A DNA stretch of 64,000 bases from Streptomyces violens (GTDB lineage Bacteria > Actinomycetota > Actinomycetes > Streptomycetales > Streptomycetaceae), in contig NZ_JOBH01000012.1 in NCBI RefSeq assembly GCF_000717745.1, positions 124,001 through 188,000 on the forward strand. The letters are read 5' to 3'. Each line of letters starts with the position of its first letter. Position 1 is the stretch's first letter. A program made the position numbers and the translations under genes. The notes below the pieces were generated by a model that was given only the letters and a program-made list of their open reading frames with translations, had not been told where the DNA came from and did not search any database. This document shows positions 8,372-18,376 of the stretch, piece after piece.

Positions 8372-11300
8372 ATGCCTGAAACGCCCGAGGCCGCCGGGGA
8401 GCAGAGCCGGTGGGAGCCGACCGAGCCGATCGCCATTGTCGGAGTGGGGCTGCGTTTTCCCGGCGGTAACGAAACGCCCGAGGAATTCGCGGAGTTCCTG
8501 CGCACGGGACGGTCGGCGGAGGGCCCGGCGCCCGCTGACCGCTGGGTTTCCGGGGAGGACGGCGAACGGTCGCGCACCGCGGAGGGGAATTTCCTCGACG
8601 GGCTCGACATGTTCGATGCGAAGTTCTTCAAGATATCGCCCAAGGAAGCCCCGTACATCGATCCCCAGCAGCGCCTGGTACTGGAAACCGCCTGGCAGGC
8701 ACTGGAGAACGCCAATATCGACCCCGCCGGCCTGCGGGACACCGACGCCGGGGTCTACATGGGCGTGATGTCCATGGACTACCTCACGGAGACGGTCGCC
8801 GTCCCGGACGGCGAGATGTCCGGCGCCTCGGTCCCCGGCACCGCGCACAGCGCCGTGTCCGGGCGGCTGTCGTACTTCCTGGGACTGCGCGGCCCCTGCA
8901 TGAGCGTCGACACCGCCTGCTCGTCCTCGCTCACCAGCGCGCACCTGGCGGCCCAGGGCCTGCGCCGCGGGGAGTGCGACCTCGCCCTGTGCGGCGGCGT
9001 GAACGCCATCCACCACCCGCTGATCCAGAACACCCTGCACAAGGCCGGGATGCTCGGCTCCGACGGCCGCTGCAAGACCTTCGACGAGAGCGCGGACGGC
9101 TACAGCCGCGGCGAGGGCTGCGGCGTCCTGGTGCTCAAGCGGCTCTCCGACGCGCTGCGCGACGAGGACCGCGTCCTCGGCCTGCTGCGCGGCTCGGCCG
9201 TGCGCGCGGACGGCGAGAGCGCGGGTCTCACCGCCCCCAACGGCGTCGCCCAGCAGGCCGTCATGCGGGCCGCGATCACCGACGCCGGGCTGACGCCGCG
9301 GGACATCCAGTACGTCGAGGCGCACGGTACGGGCACGCCGCTGGGCGACCCCATCGAGATGGGGTCGATCAGCGACACCTTCGCGGAGTCCCACAGCAGC
9401 GCCGAGCCGGTGGTGGTCGGCTCGGTGAAGACCAACGTCGGACATCTGGAGTCGGCGGCGGGCGTCTGCGGCATCGTCAAGGTGCTGCTCCAGATGCGGG
9501 AAGGCACCTTCTACCCGCACCTGCACCTCACCACCCCGTCGCCCCGCATCCCCTGGGACAGCTGCCCGGTGAGCGTGCCCACGGAGGTCACGCCGTGGCC
9601 CGCCAGCGGCCCGCGGCGCGCCCTGGTCAACGGCTTCGGGATCGCCGGCACCCTCGGCTGCGTGGTCGTGGAGGAGCCGCCGCCCCCGGCCCGTACGGAA
9701 CCGGCGCGGGACGACGGCGCGCCGCACGTCCTCACCCTGTCGGCGAAGAGCACTCCGTCGCTGCGCCGCCAGATCGAGCGCTACCGGCAGTACGTCGCGG
9801 ATTCCCCCGACGTCCCGGTGTCCGCTCTGTGCCGTACCGGCGCGCTCGGGCGGGCGCACCTGCCCGTACGCCGCGCGGGCGTCGTCCGGGACCGCGCCGG
9901 GGTGACGAAGCTGCTCGACGGCTGGCTGGCGCGGGCCGACGAACCGGGCGGCGGCAGCGGGTCCGTCGGCAGCCTGCGCAAGGTGGCGTTCCTGTTCACC
10001 GGGCAGGGCAGCCAGTACCCGGGCATGGGCCGGGCGCTGTACGAGCGCCAGCCGGTCTTCCGGGAGCACCTGGACGCCTGTGACCGGCTGTTCGCGCCGC
10101 ATCTGGGCCGGTCGGTACGGGATCTGGTGACCGGCGCAGCGGCCGACGGCGACGCGATCCACCGGACCGTGCACACCCAGCCCGCCCTGTTCTCACTGGA
10201 GTACGCGCTGGCGCAGCTCTGGCTGTCCTGGGGCGTGCGGCCGAACGTCCTGGTCGGCCACAGCATCGGGGAGATCGCGGCGGCGGCCGTCGCCGGGGTC
10301 TTCTCCCTGGAGGACGGCGTGGCGCTGGTCGCGGCGCGGGCCCGGCTGATGGAGTCGGTGACCGCGCCCGGCGGCATGGCCCAGGTGTCGGCGGCACCGG
10401 AGGAACTGGCCCCGCTGCTCGACGGCCGCCCGGACCTGGCCATCGCCTGCCGCAACGCACCCCGGCAGTGCGTGCTCTCCGGCGGCCGCGAGTCTCTTGG
10501 CGAGGTGTGCGTGCTGCTGCGCGATGCGGGTTACGAGGTACGGGAGCTGTCGGTCTCGCACGCGTTCCACTCGCCGCTCATGGCCGAGGTGGCGGACGCC
10601 TTCCGGCACGAGCTGAAGGACATCACATTCCACGAGCCGCGGCTGTCCCTGGTCTCCAACATCACCGGACGGGTCGCCAGGCCCGGGGAGCTGACCACGC
10701 CGGAGTACTGGGTCCGGCACATCGGCGCCGCCGTGGACTTCGACGGCAGCATGCGGACGGTGGCCAAGCGGGGCGGGCACGCGTGCGTCGAGATCGGCCC
10801 CGGCTCGACCCTGACCTCCCTCGCCCGGCAGTGCGTGCCGGCCGGTGACCACCTGTGGCTGGGCGGCCTGAACCGGGCCGACACGGACGGCGGTGCGGTA
10901 CTGAACGCCCTCGCCCGGCTGTACGCGGCCGGTCTGCCGGTGTCCTGGGCGGGTGTCCACCGCGGCGCGGCCGACCGGCCCGCCACCCTGCCGACGTACG
11001 CCTTCGACCGCAAGCCGTACTGGCTGCCGGCGCCGCGCGGCCGCGACCGGGACAGGGCACCGGCGGCGGCCGGCGCGCAGCACCACCCGCTGCTGGGCGA
11101 GGAGGTCTCCACCGAGGAGCAACTTGCGGACGGCACACGGGAGTTCGCGACCCGGGTGGACGCCGCACATCCGGCGTACCTGGCGGACCACGTCATCATG
11201 GGGCAGGTCGTCCTGCCCGGCGCGGCCTATCTGGAGGTGCTGCTCGCGCTGCAGGACGCGGTGTACGGCGAGACCTGCCGGCCGGTGACGGACGTGGCGA

Positions 11301-14300
11301 TCCGGGAGCCGGTCTTCCTCGCCGCCGACCGGACCGCCGAGGTGCGTACCCGGCTGCGGCCCCGGGAGGACGGCACGGCCGAGGCCGAGATCGTGACCCG
11401 GGTGGCGGGCCGGGACGGGGCCTTCGAGCGGTGCCACGCCACCGCGGTCCTCGGTGCGCCCGAGCCCCCCGGCGCGGCGCTCAGCAGGGCCGGGACGGAG
11501 CTGTGTGCGCAGGCGGCCGGCGCGGGCGAGCCGGCGGCGGCGGTCGGCGGCGAGGAGCTGTACGCCGGGATGTCCGCGGCGGGGGTGGATTACGGCCCGG
11601 AGTTCCGCCGGCTGCTGGCGGCCCGCGGGCACGACGGGCGGCTCGCGGTGAGCGAGCTGCGCGGCGTGCGGACGGGGCCCGCCGAGCACCTGCCGCCGGC
11701 GCTGCTGGACAGTTCGCTGCACGGGATGGCGGTCCTCAACGACGCCGGGGAGACGTATCTGCCGGTGCGGTTCGGGCGACTGCGGCTGTTCAAGAAGCCG
11801 AAGGCGGCGGAGCTGCGCACGGTGGCCAGGCTCGTCCCGGCACCGCCGGACGGCGGGCAGGACGTGGACGTGTCGGCGGACCTCGTGCTGCTGGAGGGCG
11901 ACCGCCCGGTCTTCGAGCTGACCGGGCTGGGCCTGAAGCGGGTGGCCAACACCACGGCCGGCGGCGGGCGGCACGCGCAGGTCTTCCACGAGCCGCGCTG
12001 GATCAAGCGCTCGCTGCCGGGGCCGGGGCAGAGTGCCGGGGAACCGCGCCGCGTGCTGGTGCTGAACCGTACGGCGGCGGAGCTGGGCGACCTGCCGGCA
12101 CGGGCCGCGGAGACCGGCACGGAGTTGACGTACGCCGCCGGGGCCGATGTGGCGGCCGAGTTCCTGCGCGACGGGGACCCCACCGATGTGTGCTGGTTCT
12201 GGCGGGCGGGCGACGGCGAGGGGGCGGCGGCGCTCGCCGCCGAGTGCCGGCGCAACTACCGCGATCTGCTCGCGGTGCTCGGTGTGCTGGAGCGCGGCGG
12301 TGCCGGCCACGGCAGGCGGCTGTGGCTGGTCACCGAGGGCGCCCAGCTGCTGCCGGACGAGACGCCGCACGGCACCGGCCCGTCGGCGGCCGCCACCCTG
12401 TGGGGCTTCGGCCAGGCGCTGTGGCACGAGTACCCGGGCTACCGCGTCACCCTGGTCGACCTGCCGCGCGAAAGCGGCGGCGACGGCACGGCCGGGGCCG
12501 CGGGTCCGCTGCTGGACGAGTGGCTGGCGCGGGACGCCGGGGAGTTCCAGGTGGCGTACCGGGCCGGGCTCCGCCACGTACGACGGCTGCACCCGCTCGA
12601 CCCCGCCGGCCGGCCGGACGCCGCCGTGCGGCTCGCGATCACGGAGTACGGCTCCTTCGCGGGCGTGCGGCCGGAGCCCGTCGAGCCGGTGCCGCCCGTG
12701 GGCGACCGGATACAGGTCGCGGTGCACTCGGCGGGCCTCAACTTCAAGGACGTGCTCAACGTGCTGGGACTGCTCAAGCAGCACGCCGAGGAGACGGGCG
12801 TCGAGTACCGGCCGCAGCCGCTGGGCTTCGAATGCGCGGGCACGGTGGTCGCGGCGGGGCCGGATGCGGCCTTCGCGCCCGACGACGAGGTGATCGTCAA
12901 CGCGCTGGACTGCATGGCGAGCACCCTGACCGTCTCCTCGGAGCTGGCGGTGCGCAAGCCGGACCGGATCACCATGGCCGAGGCGGCCGGCGTGCCGACC
13001 GTCTTCGTCACCGCGCACTACGCGCTGCACCACCTCGCCGGGCTGAAGCCCGGCGACCGGGTACTGGTGCACGCCGCGGCGGGCGGCGTCGGGCAGGCCG
13101 CCGTGCAGCTCGCCCAGCAGGCCGGTGCCGAGGTGTTCGCCACCGCCAGTCCCGGCAAGTGGCCGCTGCTGCGCGCCCAGGGCATCCGCCACATCATGAA
13201 CTCCCGGACGCTGGACTTCGCCGACGAGGTGCTCGCCGCCACCGGCGGCGAGGGCGTGGACATCGTGCTGAACAGCCTGAACAAGGACTTCATCCCGGCG
13301 GGCCTGCGCTGCCTGGCCGACGGCGGGCGGTTCGTGGAGCTGGGCAAGGTCGGATCCTGGACGCCGGAGCAGGTGGCCGAGGTACGCCCCGACGTGGCGT
13401 ACCACCACTTCGACCTGGGCGAACGGCCCGAGGCCGAGGCGCGGGAGCACACCCGGCAGATCCTGCAGTCCGTCACCGAGCAGCTGGCCGACGGACGGCT
13501 GCGGCCCGTCCCGGCCACCGTCTACGCGCTCGACGAGGCCGAGGAGGCGTTCTCGGTGCTCGGCCGCGGCGCGAGCACCGGCAAACTGGTGCTGCGGTTC
13601 GCCGACGACCGGGCACGGCCCGCCCGGCCGCTCGCCGTCAGCCCCGACCGTACGTACCTCGTCACCGGCGGGCTGGGCGGGCTCGGGCTGGTGACCGCGC
13701 GCAAGCTCGTCGAACTCGGCGCCCGCCACCTGGCGCTGGCCGGCCGTACCGCACCGCCCGCCGAGGAGGCGGCCGCGCTCGCGGCCGGGCTCGGCAAGGA
13801 CGTCCATGTCACCGTCCTCCAGGCGGACATCGCCGAACCCGCCGACGTCGAGCGGATCACCGCCGAGCTGAAGCAGTCCCCGTACCCGGTGGGCGGCATC
13901 GTGCACGCGGCGGGCGTCCTGAACGACATGCCCGCGTCCGCGCTGACCTGGGAGAGCATCGAGACGGTGCTGCGGCCCAAGGTGTACGGCTCGTGGCTGC
14001 TGCACGAGGCCGCCGCCTCCTTCCCGGAGCTGGACTTCTTCGTCGGTTACTCCTCCGTCGCCGCCGTGCTCGGCGGCCCCGCGCAGGCCAACTACGCGGC
14101 GGGCAACGCGTATCTGGACGGTCTGCTGCGCTGGCGCGCGGGCCATGGCCTGCCCGCGCTGTCCGTCAACTGGGGCCCGTGGGCCGAGGTCGGCATGTCG
14201 GCCCGGCTCGACGCGCCGCTCGTCCGGCGTCTGAAGGACCAGGGCGTCACCTTCATGCATCCCGGGGACGGCATGCACGCGCTGGTCACCCTGCTCGGAC

Positions 14301-14701
14301 AGCCCGCGCCCCAGGTCGTGGCCGCGGCCTGCGACTGGGACCGGTACGCGGCGGGCCAGGCACTCCCGCACAGCCTGTACCGGCACCTCGTACGCGACGG
14401 GCGCCCGGCCGGCCGGCCGGGGCTCGACGTCGACGAGCTGCTCGCGCTGCCCGCGGACGAGCGCAGGGCCGCGCTGAACACGTACCTGCGCGCCCGGATC
14501 GCCGACATGCTGCACTTCGACGGCACGGACGACGTGGAGCCGGACGCGGTCTTCCTGGAACTGGGCCTGGACTCGCTCGCCGCCGTGGAGCTGAAGAACG
14601 CGCTGGAGACCGCGTTGCGCGTGCCGCTGCCCGCCTCGGTCACCTTCGACCATCCATCCGTCGGGCAGCTCACCGACTTCCTCGACCGGCAGCTGTCCTG
14701 A
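8372..14701 (+). CDS. Reducing type I polyketide synthase, KS-AT-DH-ER-KR-ACP
   Basis: A 2109-residue single-module PKS. KS (about 15-440): DTACSSSL with Cys183, His318 in HGTGTPLGDP, His358 in NVGH. AT (about 540-830): GHSIGE with Ser631, and HAFH (730-733), the malonyl-specific signature. DH (about 900-1170): HVIMGQVVLP with His940, and Asp1113 in LLDSSLH. A structural pseudo-KR (about 1230-1410) precedes the ER (about 1420-1745; AAGGVGQAA near 1570). KR (about 1755-1970): GGLGGLGL, YSS, Tyr1908 in QANYA, and LND in place of the B-type LDD. ACP: LGLDSL with Ser2068. All domains look active, which predicts fully reduced malonate-derived units. There is no loading module, docking domain or thioesterase, so it may act iteratively. 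The start follows GAGAGAAGGA. Confidence 0.95.
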   Translation: MPETPEAAGEQSRWEPTEPIAIVGVGLRFPGGNETPEEFAEFLRTGRSAEGPAPADRWVSGEDGERSRTAEGNFLDGLDMFDAKFFKISPKEAPYIDPQQRLVLETAWQALENANIDPAGLRDTDAGVYMGVMSMDYLTETVAVPDGEMSGASVPGTAHSAVSGRLSYFLGLRGPCMSVDTACSSSLTSAHLAAQGLRRGECDLALCGGVNAIHHPLIQNTLHKAGMLGSDGRCKTFDESADGYSRGEGCGVLVLKRLSDALRDEDRVLGLLRGSAVRADGESAGLTAPNGVAQQAVMRAAITDAGLTPRDIQYVEAHGTGTPLGDPIEMGSISDTFAESHSSAEPVVVGSVKTNVGHLESAAGVCGIVKVLLQMREGTFYPHLHLTTPSPRIPWDSCPVSVPTEVTPWPASGPRRALVNGFGIAGTLGCVVVEEPPPPARTEPARDDGAPHVLTLSAKSTPSLRRQIERYRQYVADSPDVPVSALCRTGALGRAHLPVRRAGVVRDRAGVTKLLDGWLARADEPGGGSGSVGSLRKVAFLFTGQGSQYPGMGRALYERQPVFREHLDACDRLFAPHLGRSVRDLVTGAAADGDAIHRTVHTQPALFSLEYALAQLWLSWGVRPNVLVGHSIGEIAAAAVAGVFSLEDGVALVAARARLMESVTAPGGMAQVSAAPEELAPLLDGRPDLAIACRNAPRQCVLSGGRESLGEVCVLLRDAGYEVRELSVSHAFHSPLMAEVADAFRHELKDITFHEPRLSLVSNITGRVARPGELTTPEYWVRHIGAAVDFDGSMRTVAKRGGHACVEIGPGSTLTSLARQCVPAGDHLWLGGLNRADTDGGAVLNALARLYAAGLPVSWAGVHRGAADRPATLPTYAFDRKPYWLPAPRGRDRDRAPAAAGAQHHPLLGEEVSTEEQLADGTREFATRVDAAHPAYLADHVIMGQVVLPGAAYLEVLLALQDAVYGETCRPVTDVAIREPVFLAADRTAEVRTRLRPREDGTAEAEIVTRVAGRDGAFERCHATAVLGAPEPPGAALSRAGTELCAQAAGAGEPAAAVGGEELYAGMSAAGVDYGPEFRRLLAARGHDGRLAVSELRGVRTGPAEHLPPALLDSSLHGMAVLNDAGETYLPVRFGRLRLFKKPKAAELRTVARLVPAPPDGGQDVDVSADLVLLEGDRPVFELTGLGLKRVANTTAGGGRHAQVFHEPRWIKRSLPGPGQSAGEPRRVLVLNRTAAELGDLPARAAETGTELTYAAGADVAAEFLRDGDPTDVCWFWRAGDGEGAAALAAECRRNYRDLLAVLGVLERGGAGHGRRLWLVTEGAQLLPDETPHGTGPSAAATLWGFGQALWHEYPGYRVTLVDLPRESGGDGTAGAAGPLLDEWLARDAGEFQVAYRAGLRHVRRLHPLDPAGRPDAAVRLAITEYGSFAGVRPEPVEPVPPVGDRIQVAVHSAGLNFKDVLNVLGLLKQHAEETGVEYRPQPLGFECAGTVVAAGPDAAFAPDDEVIVNALDCMASTLTVSSELAVRKPDRITMAEAAGVPTVFVTAHYALHHLAGLKPGDRVLVHAAAGGVGQAAVQLAQQAGAEVFATASPGKWPLLRAQGIRHIMNSRTLDFADEVLAATGGEGVDIVLNSLNKDFIPAGLRCLADGGRFVELGKVGSWTPEQVAEVRPDVAYHHFDLGERPEAEAREHTRQILQSVTEQLADGRLRPVPATVYALDEAEEAFSVLGRGASTGKLVLRFADDRARPARPLAVSPDRTYLVTGGLGGLGLVTARKLVELGARHLALAGRTAPPAEEAAALAAGLGKDVHVTVLQADIAEPADVERITAELKQSPYPVGGIVHAAGVLNDMPASALTWESIETVLRPKVYGSWLLHEAAASFPELDFFVGYSSVAAVLGGPAQANYAAGNAYLDGLLRWRAGHGLPALSVNWGPWAEVGMSARLDAPLVRRLKDQGVTFMHPGDGMHALVTLLGQPAPQVVAAACDWDRYAAGQALPHSLYRHLVRDGRPAGRPGLDVDELLALPADERRAALNTYLRARIADMLHFDGTDDVEPDAVFLELGLDSLAAVELKNALETALRVPLPASVTFDHPSVGQLTDFLDRQLS

Positions 14702-14714
14702 GAGGGGCAACGGG

Positions 14715-16313
14715 ATGAACGACGACACGCTCACGCGTCCACGACCGGCCGTCCGGCCGCGCACGCTCGATGCGGTCGCGGCCCGCCAGGCCGCCGACCG
14801 CCCCGGCCACCCGGCCGTGCTCTGCGAGGGCCGGCAGCTCACCTACGCGGAGCTGCACCGCGAGAGCAACCGCACCGCACACGCCCTGCTCGCGGCCGGC
14901 CTCGGTCCGGGCTCCCGCGTGGCCTACCTCGGGAAGGAGTCCGAGCACTTCTACGACATCGCGCTGGCCTGCGCCAAGACCGGTGCCGTGCTGGTGCCGG
15001 TCAACTGGCGGCTGACCCGCGACGAGATCGCGCACATCCTGGGCGACTCCGACACCGAGCTGCTCTTCGCCGAGCGCGAGCGGCTGGCCGTCGCCGGGCA
15101 GCTCGGAACCGTCCTGCCGAAGCTGCGCGAGGTGGTCCCGCTCGACAGCGGCGAGGACCGCGGTGCGGGCTTCCTGGCCTGGAAGGCGGACCGCCCGGAG
15201 CGCGACCTCGCCGCAGGCTCCGGCCCGGACGACGCCGTGGCGCAGATCTACACCAGCGGCACCACCGGCCTGCCCAAGGGCGTGGTGCTGGCCCACCGCA
15301 GCTTCTTCAACGTCGACGAGGCGTTCACGCGGCACGGCTGCGACTGGGTGGACTGGCAGCCCGGCGACCGGTGCCTGATCGGCATGCCGGGCTTCCACAT
15401 CGGCGGCCTGTCGTACGCGATGCAGGGCTTCGTCGCCGGGGCCACGATGGTCAGCATGCCGATGTTCGTCGCCGGTGACGTGCTGCGGCAGATCGGCGAA
15501 CTCGGCCTGACCCACGGCCTGGTGACGCCCGCCATGCTCCAGATGCTGCTGGACGAGCCGGGCGCGGGCCCCGCCGCGTTCCGCTCCGTACGCAAGATGA
15601 TCTACGGTGGCGCGCCGATCTCCGGGCCGCTGCTGCGGCGCTGTCTGGAGACGATGGGCTGCGAGTTCGCGCAGATCTACGGCAGCACCGAGACGGGCAA
15701 CTTCGCCGCCTGCCTGCCGCCCGCCGACCACGTTCCCGGCAGTCACCGGCTCACCGCGGCCGGGCGCGCGTATCCCGGCATCGACCTGCGGATCGCCGAC
15801 GAGGACGGCACGGCCCTGCCGCCCGGCGCCGTCGGCGAGGTCTGGGTCCGCACCCCCGCGCGGATGCTGGGCTACCACCGGCAGCCGGCGGCCACCCGGG
15901 AGACGGTGCGGGACGGCTGGGTCCGCATGGGCGACGCGGGCCGGCTCGACGACGACGGCTACCTCTTCCTGTGCGACCGCATCAACGACACGGTCATCAT
16001 CGGCGGCGAGAACGTCTACCCCACCGAGATCGAGCACGCGCTCGCCGGGCACCCGGCGGTGGCCGAGGCCGCCGTCGTCGGCGTCCCGGACGAGCGCTGG
16101 GGCGAGGCCGTGCACGCGTACGTCGTGCTGCGGCCGGGACAGCAGGCCACGCCGCGGGAGCTGATGCGCTTCCTGCGGGGCCGGCTCGCCGATTTCAAGA
16201 TCCCCACGGCGTACGAGTTCCTGGCCGAACTGCCGCGCAACCCCAACGGCAAGGTGCTCCGCCGCACCCTGCGGGACCGGCTGTGGCAGGGCCGGGAGCG
16301 CAAGGTCAACTGA
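14715..16313 (+). CDS. Acyl-CoA/acyl-ACP ligase (ANL superfamily)
   Basis: A 532-residue adenylate-forming ligase with intact core motifs: YTSGTTGLPKG (about 178), YGSTETGN (about 325), DRINDTVIIGGENVYP (hinge) and the catalytic Lys in NPNGKVLRR near the end. These enzymes activate a carboxylic acid as acyl-AMP, then load CoA or an ACP. The ATG at 14715 lies 13 bases after the PKS stop, preceded by AGAGGGG. It may prime the PKS or load the discrete ACP with a starter acid, or activate the released product. The closest look is to medium- and long-chain fatty acid CoA ligases; the substrate is not readable. Confidence 0.9.
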   Translation: MNDDTLTRPRPAVRPRTLDAVAARQAADRPGHPAVLCEGRQLTYAELHRESNRTAHALLAAGLGPGSRVAYLGKESEHFYDIALACAKTGAVLVPVNWRLTRDEIAHILGDSDTELLFAERERLAVAGQLGTVLPKLREVVPLDSGEDRGAGFLAWKADRPERDLAAGSGPDDAVAQIYTSGTTGLPKGVVLAHRSFFNVDEAFTRHGCDWVDWQPGDRCLIGMPGFHIGGLSYAMQGFVAGATMVSMPMFVAGDVLRQIGELGLTHGLVTPAMLQMLLDEPGAGPAAFRSVRKMIYGGAPISGPLLRRCLETMGCEFAQIYGSTETGNFAACLPPADHVPGSHRLTAAGRAYPGIDLRIADEDGTALPPGAVGEVWVRTPARMLGYHRQPAATRETVRDGWVRMGDAGRLDDDGYLFLCDRINDTVIIGGENVYPTEIEHALAGHPAVAEAAVVGVPDERWGEAVHAYVVLRPGQQATPRELMRFLRGRLADFKIPTAYEFLAELPRNPNGKVLRRTLRDRLWQGRERKVN

Positions 16314-16341
16314 GGGCACATCAGGAATGGGAGGCCACGGC

Positions 16342-17337
16342 ATGAGTGCCGAGGACCGTACGGATGACGGACACCGGCTCCGGGTCGGTGTCCTGCTGCC
16401 GACCCGGGAGGCGGCGATCAACGGTGACCACGGCGTCGCCCCCCTGCTGGACTTCGCCCGCGAGGCGGAACGGCTCGGCTACGACTCGGTGTGGACCGGG
16501 GACTCGCTGCTCGCCCGGCCCCGGCTGGACCCGGTGGTGGTGCTCGCCGCCGCCGCGGCCGTGACCAGCCGGGTCACCCTGGGCACGGCGGCCTACACGG
16601 CGGCCCTGCGGCACCCGCTGCTCGGCGCGCACCAGCTCGCGAGCCTGGACCGGGCGGCGGAGGGGCGCCTGGTCGCCGCGCTCGGCGCGGGCTTCCCGGT
16701 GCCGGAGACCGAGCGGGAGTTCGCGGCGGTGGGCGTGCCGTACACCGGGCGGTTCGGGCGCCTGGACGACACGGTACGGCTGTGGCGGGAGACCTGGCGC
16801 GGCAGCGCAGAGGCGGAGTCGGGGAAGGGCCGCGAACCGGCCGGTCCGCACCGGCCGCCGTCCCCCTCCTCGCCCGCCGGTCCCCCGCTGTGGCTGGCGG
16901 GCAGCGACACGCCGCGGGTGCTGGCGCGCACGGCCGAACGGTACGACGGCTGGCTGCCGTTCCTGCCGGACGCGAGTGGCTACGCGCGAGCCTGGGACCG
17001 GATCGGCCAACTGACGGCGGCACAGGGCCGGCCGCCGGGCGCGGTCACTCCGGGGCTGTACGCGACGGTGGCGATCGACCCGGACCGGGCGGCGGCCCGC
17101 AAGCAGCTGGACGCCTACGCCCAGGCGTACTACGGCCGTTCGCTGGAGCAGATGGCGACGTTCCAGGCGTTCGGGTACGGCAGCGCGCAGGAGTGCGCGG
17201 AGTGGCTCGGCGGTTACGTACTGGCCGGGGCCCGGCACATCATCCTGCGGATCGGCTCGCTGGACCCGGCCGCGCAGCGGGCCCAACTGGCCGAGGCGGC
17301 ACGGGTGCTGGTGCCCGCGCTGCGCGCGGGCACCTGA
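16342..17337 (+). CDS. Luciferase-like (LLM class) flavin-dependent oxidoreductase
   Basis: A 331-residue TIM-barrel enzyme using F420 or FMN. The N-terminal strand RVGVLLPTREAA, the helix ERLGYDSVW and LGTAAYTAALRHPLLGAHQLASL are typical of the bacterial luciferase superfamily. The start at 16342 follows GGGAGG by 7 bases; ATG 16327 lacks a usable RBS. It is the last gene of the rightward PKS operon and probably a tailoring oxygenase or reductase, for example an N- or C-hydroxylation or double-bond reduction. It converges on the lipase gene with an 18-base gap and no obvious hairpin. Confidence 0.85.
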   Translation: MSAEDRTDDGHRLRVGVLLPTREAAINGDHGVAPLLDFAREAERLGYDSVWTGDSLLARPRLDPVVVLAAAAAVTSRVTLGTAAYTAALRHPLLGAHQLASLDRAAEGRLVAALGAGFPVPETEREFAAVGVPYTGRFGRLDDTVRLWRETWRGSAEAESGKGREPAGPHRPPSPSSPAGPPLWLAGSDTPRVLARTAERYDGWLPFLPDASGYARAWDRIGQLTAAQGRPPGAVTPGLYATVAIDPDRAAARKQLDAYAQAYYGRSLEQMATFQAFGYGSAQECAEWLGGYVLAGARHIILRIGSLDPAAQRAQLAEAARVLVPALRAGT

Positions 17338-17355
17338 CACCTCCTGGTGATTCCG

Positions 17356-18276
17356 CTACGGGACGGGCTTGGGCACCGGCGCGGGCGCGGGGGCCGCCGC
17401 GGTCTTCTTCGCCTTCGCCGGTCCCAGCGCGCGCAGCACCTCCCGCATCACGAACGGCGAGTACACCACGGCGTTGTGCTCGCTGAGGTCGGCCACGCAC
17501 AGGTCCTGCAGGAGGATGTTGCGGACCTTCGGGCCCTCGAGCCAGCACGAGGTGTAGGGCGTGACCACCTCGTCATACTTGGTCGCGATGACGGTGTACC
17601 GCACGCCCTCGACGGTGTCCGGACCGTCGTTGAGCTTGTTCATGAAGTCACTGCCCTTGTGCTGTTGGGTGAGCGCGGGCGTCACCATGTTGGTCAGCTC
17701 GATGCTGGCCGGGTACTGCTTCATGAGCGCGGCGATGCCGTTGCCGGTGGTGCCGTGGTTGTTCGGGGCGAGCCCGATCAAGTGATGCACTTTGGCGGCG
17801 CCGCCGAGGTACTTGAGGTAGTAGCGCGGGAGCATCCCGCCCTGCGAGTGGCCGATGATGTCGACCTTCTCCGCGCCGGTGGCCGCCAGTACGCGTTCCA
17901 CATAGGCGGCCAGCTCCTCGGCCGATTCCTCCATGGAGGTGAGGCCGTGCATCACCGGTATGCGGGGGTCGGCGCCGTAGTCGAGCCGGAAGACGCTGTA
18001 TCCGGCGGCGGCGAGGACCGGGGCGACGGTCAGCCAGTAGGTCTCGGCATTGCCGAAGGTGCCGTGGACGAGGACGACCGGGCGCGGGTGCTCCTCGTCG
18101 GGGCGGGCGGACCAGTCGTCGATGCCCGGCGAGCGGCTCAGCGCGGTGGCCGCCTGCGTGGTGATGGCCGCGGCCTGGGCGAGGGCGATGCCCTCTGCCA
18201 TCTTGCCGGTCACCGACTGGGTGACCGATTCGAGCGGATTGGTGAACGGTAACTGGCCTTTTCCGGTGGGAAACAT
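17356..18276 (-). CDS. Lipase/esterase, alpha/beta hydrolase (class 2 lipase-like)
   Basis: A 306-residue hydrolase with the oxyanion motif VVLVHGTFGN (about 67-76), the nucleophile elbow GHSQGG (about 140), and candidate Asp and His in the C-terminal third (KYDEVVTPY, SEHNAVV). The layout follows the lipase class 2/EstA family that cleaves triacylglycerol or ester substrates. The first 25 residues do not form a clear signal peptide, although secreted relatives exist; the tail is Ala/Pro/Lys-rich. It is transcribed alone, leftward, downstream of and separated by 100 bases from the glycosyltransferase gene. Confidence 0.82.
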   Translation of the reverse strand: MFPTGKGQLPFTNPLESVTQSVTGKMAEGIALAQAAAITTQAATALSRSPGIDDWSARPDEEHPRPVVLVHGTFGNAETYWLTVAPVLAAAGYSVFRLDYGADPRIPVMHGLTSMEESAEELAAYVERVLAATGAEKVDIIGHSQGGMLPRYYLKYLGGAAKVHHLIGLAPNNHGTTGNGIAALMKQYPASIELTNMVTPALTQQHKGSDFMNKLNDGPDTVEGVRYTVIATKYDEVVTPYTSCWLEGPKVRNILLQDLCVADLSEHNAVVYSPFVMREVLRALGPAKAKKTAAAPAPAPVPKPVP

Positions 18277-18376
18277 AGGGGAATCCTCCCGAGCAGCACG
18301 AAATGCCCCGGTCCAACCCGATTGGTCGGCCGAGCCCCGTTATGTCGCCTCACGCTACCGCTCCCCGGGCCGTTGG

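Noticed and set aside
10193..14842. 1549-codon open frame antisense to the PKS
   Set aside because: High-GC antisense artefact: composition is Arg/Gly/Gln-rich without motifs, while the plus strand encodes a complete PKS.
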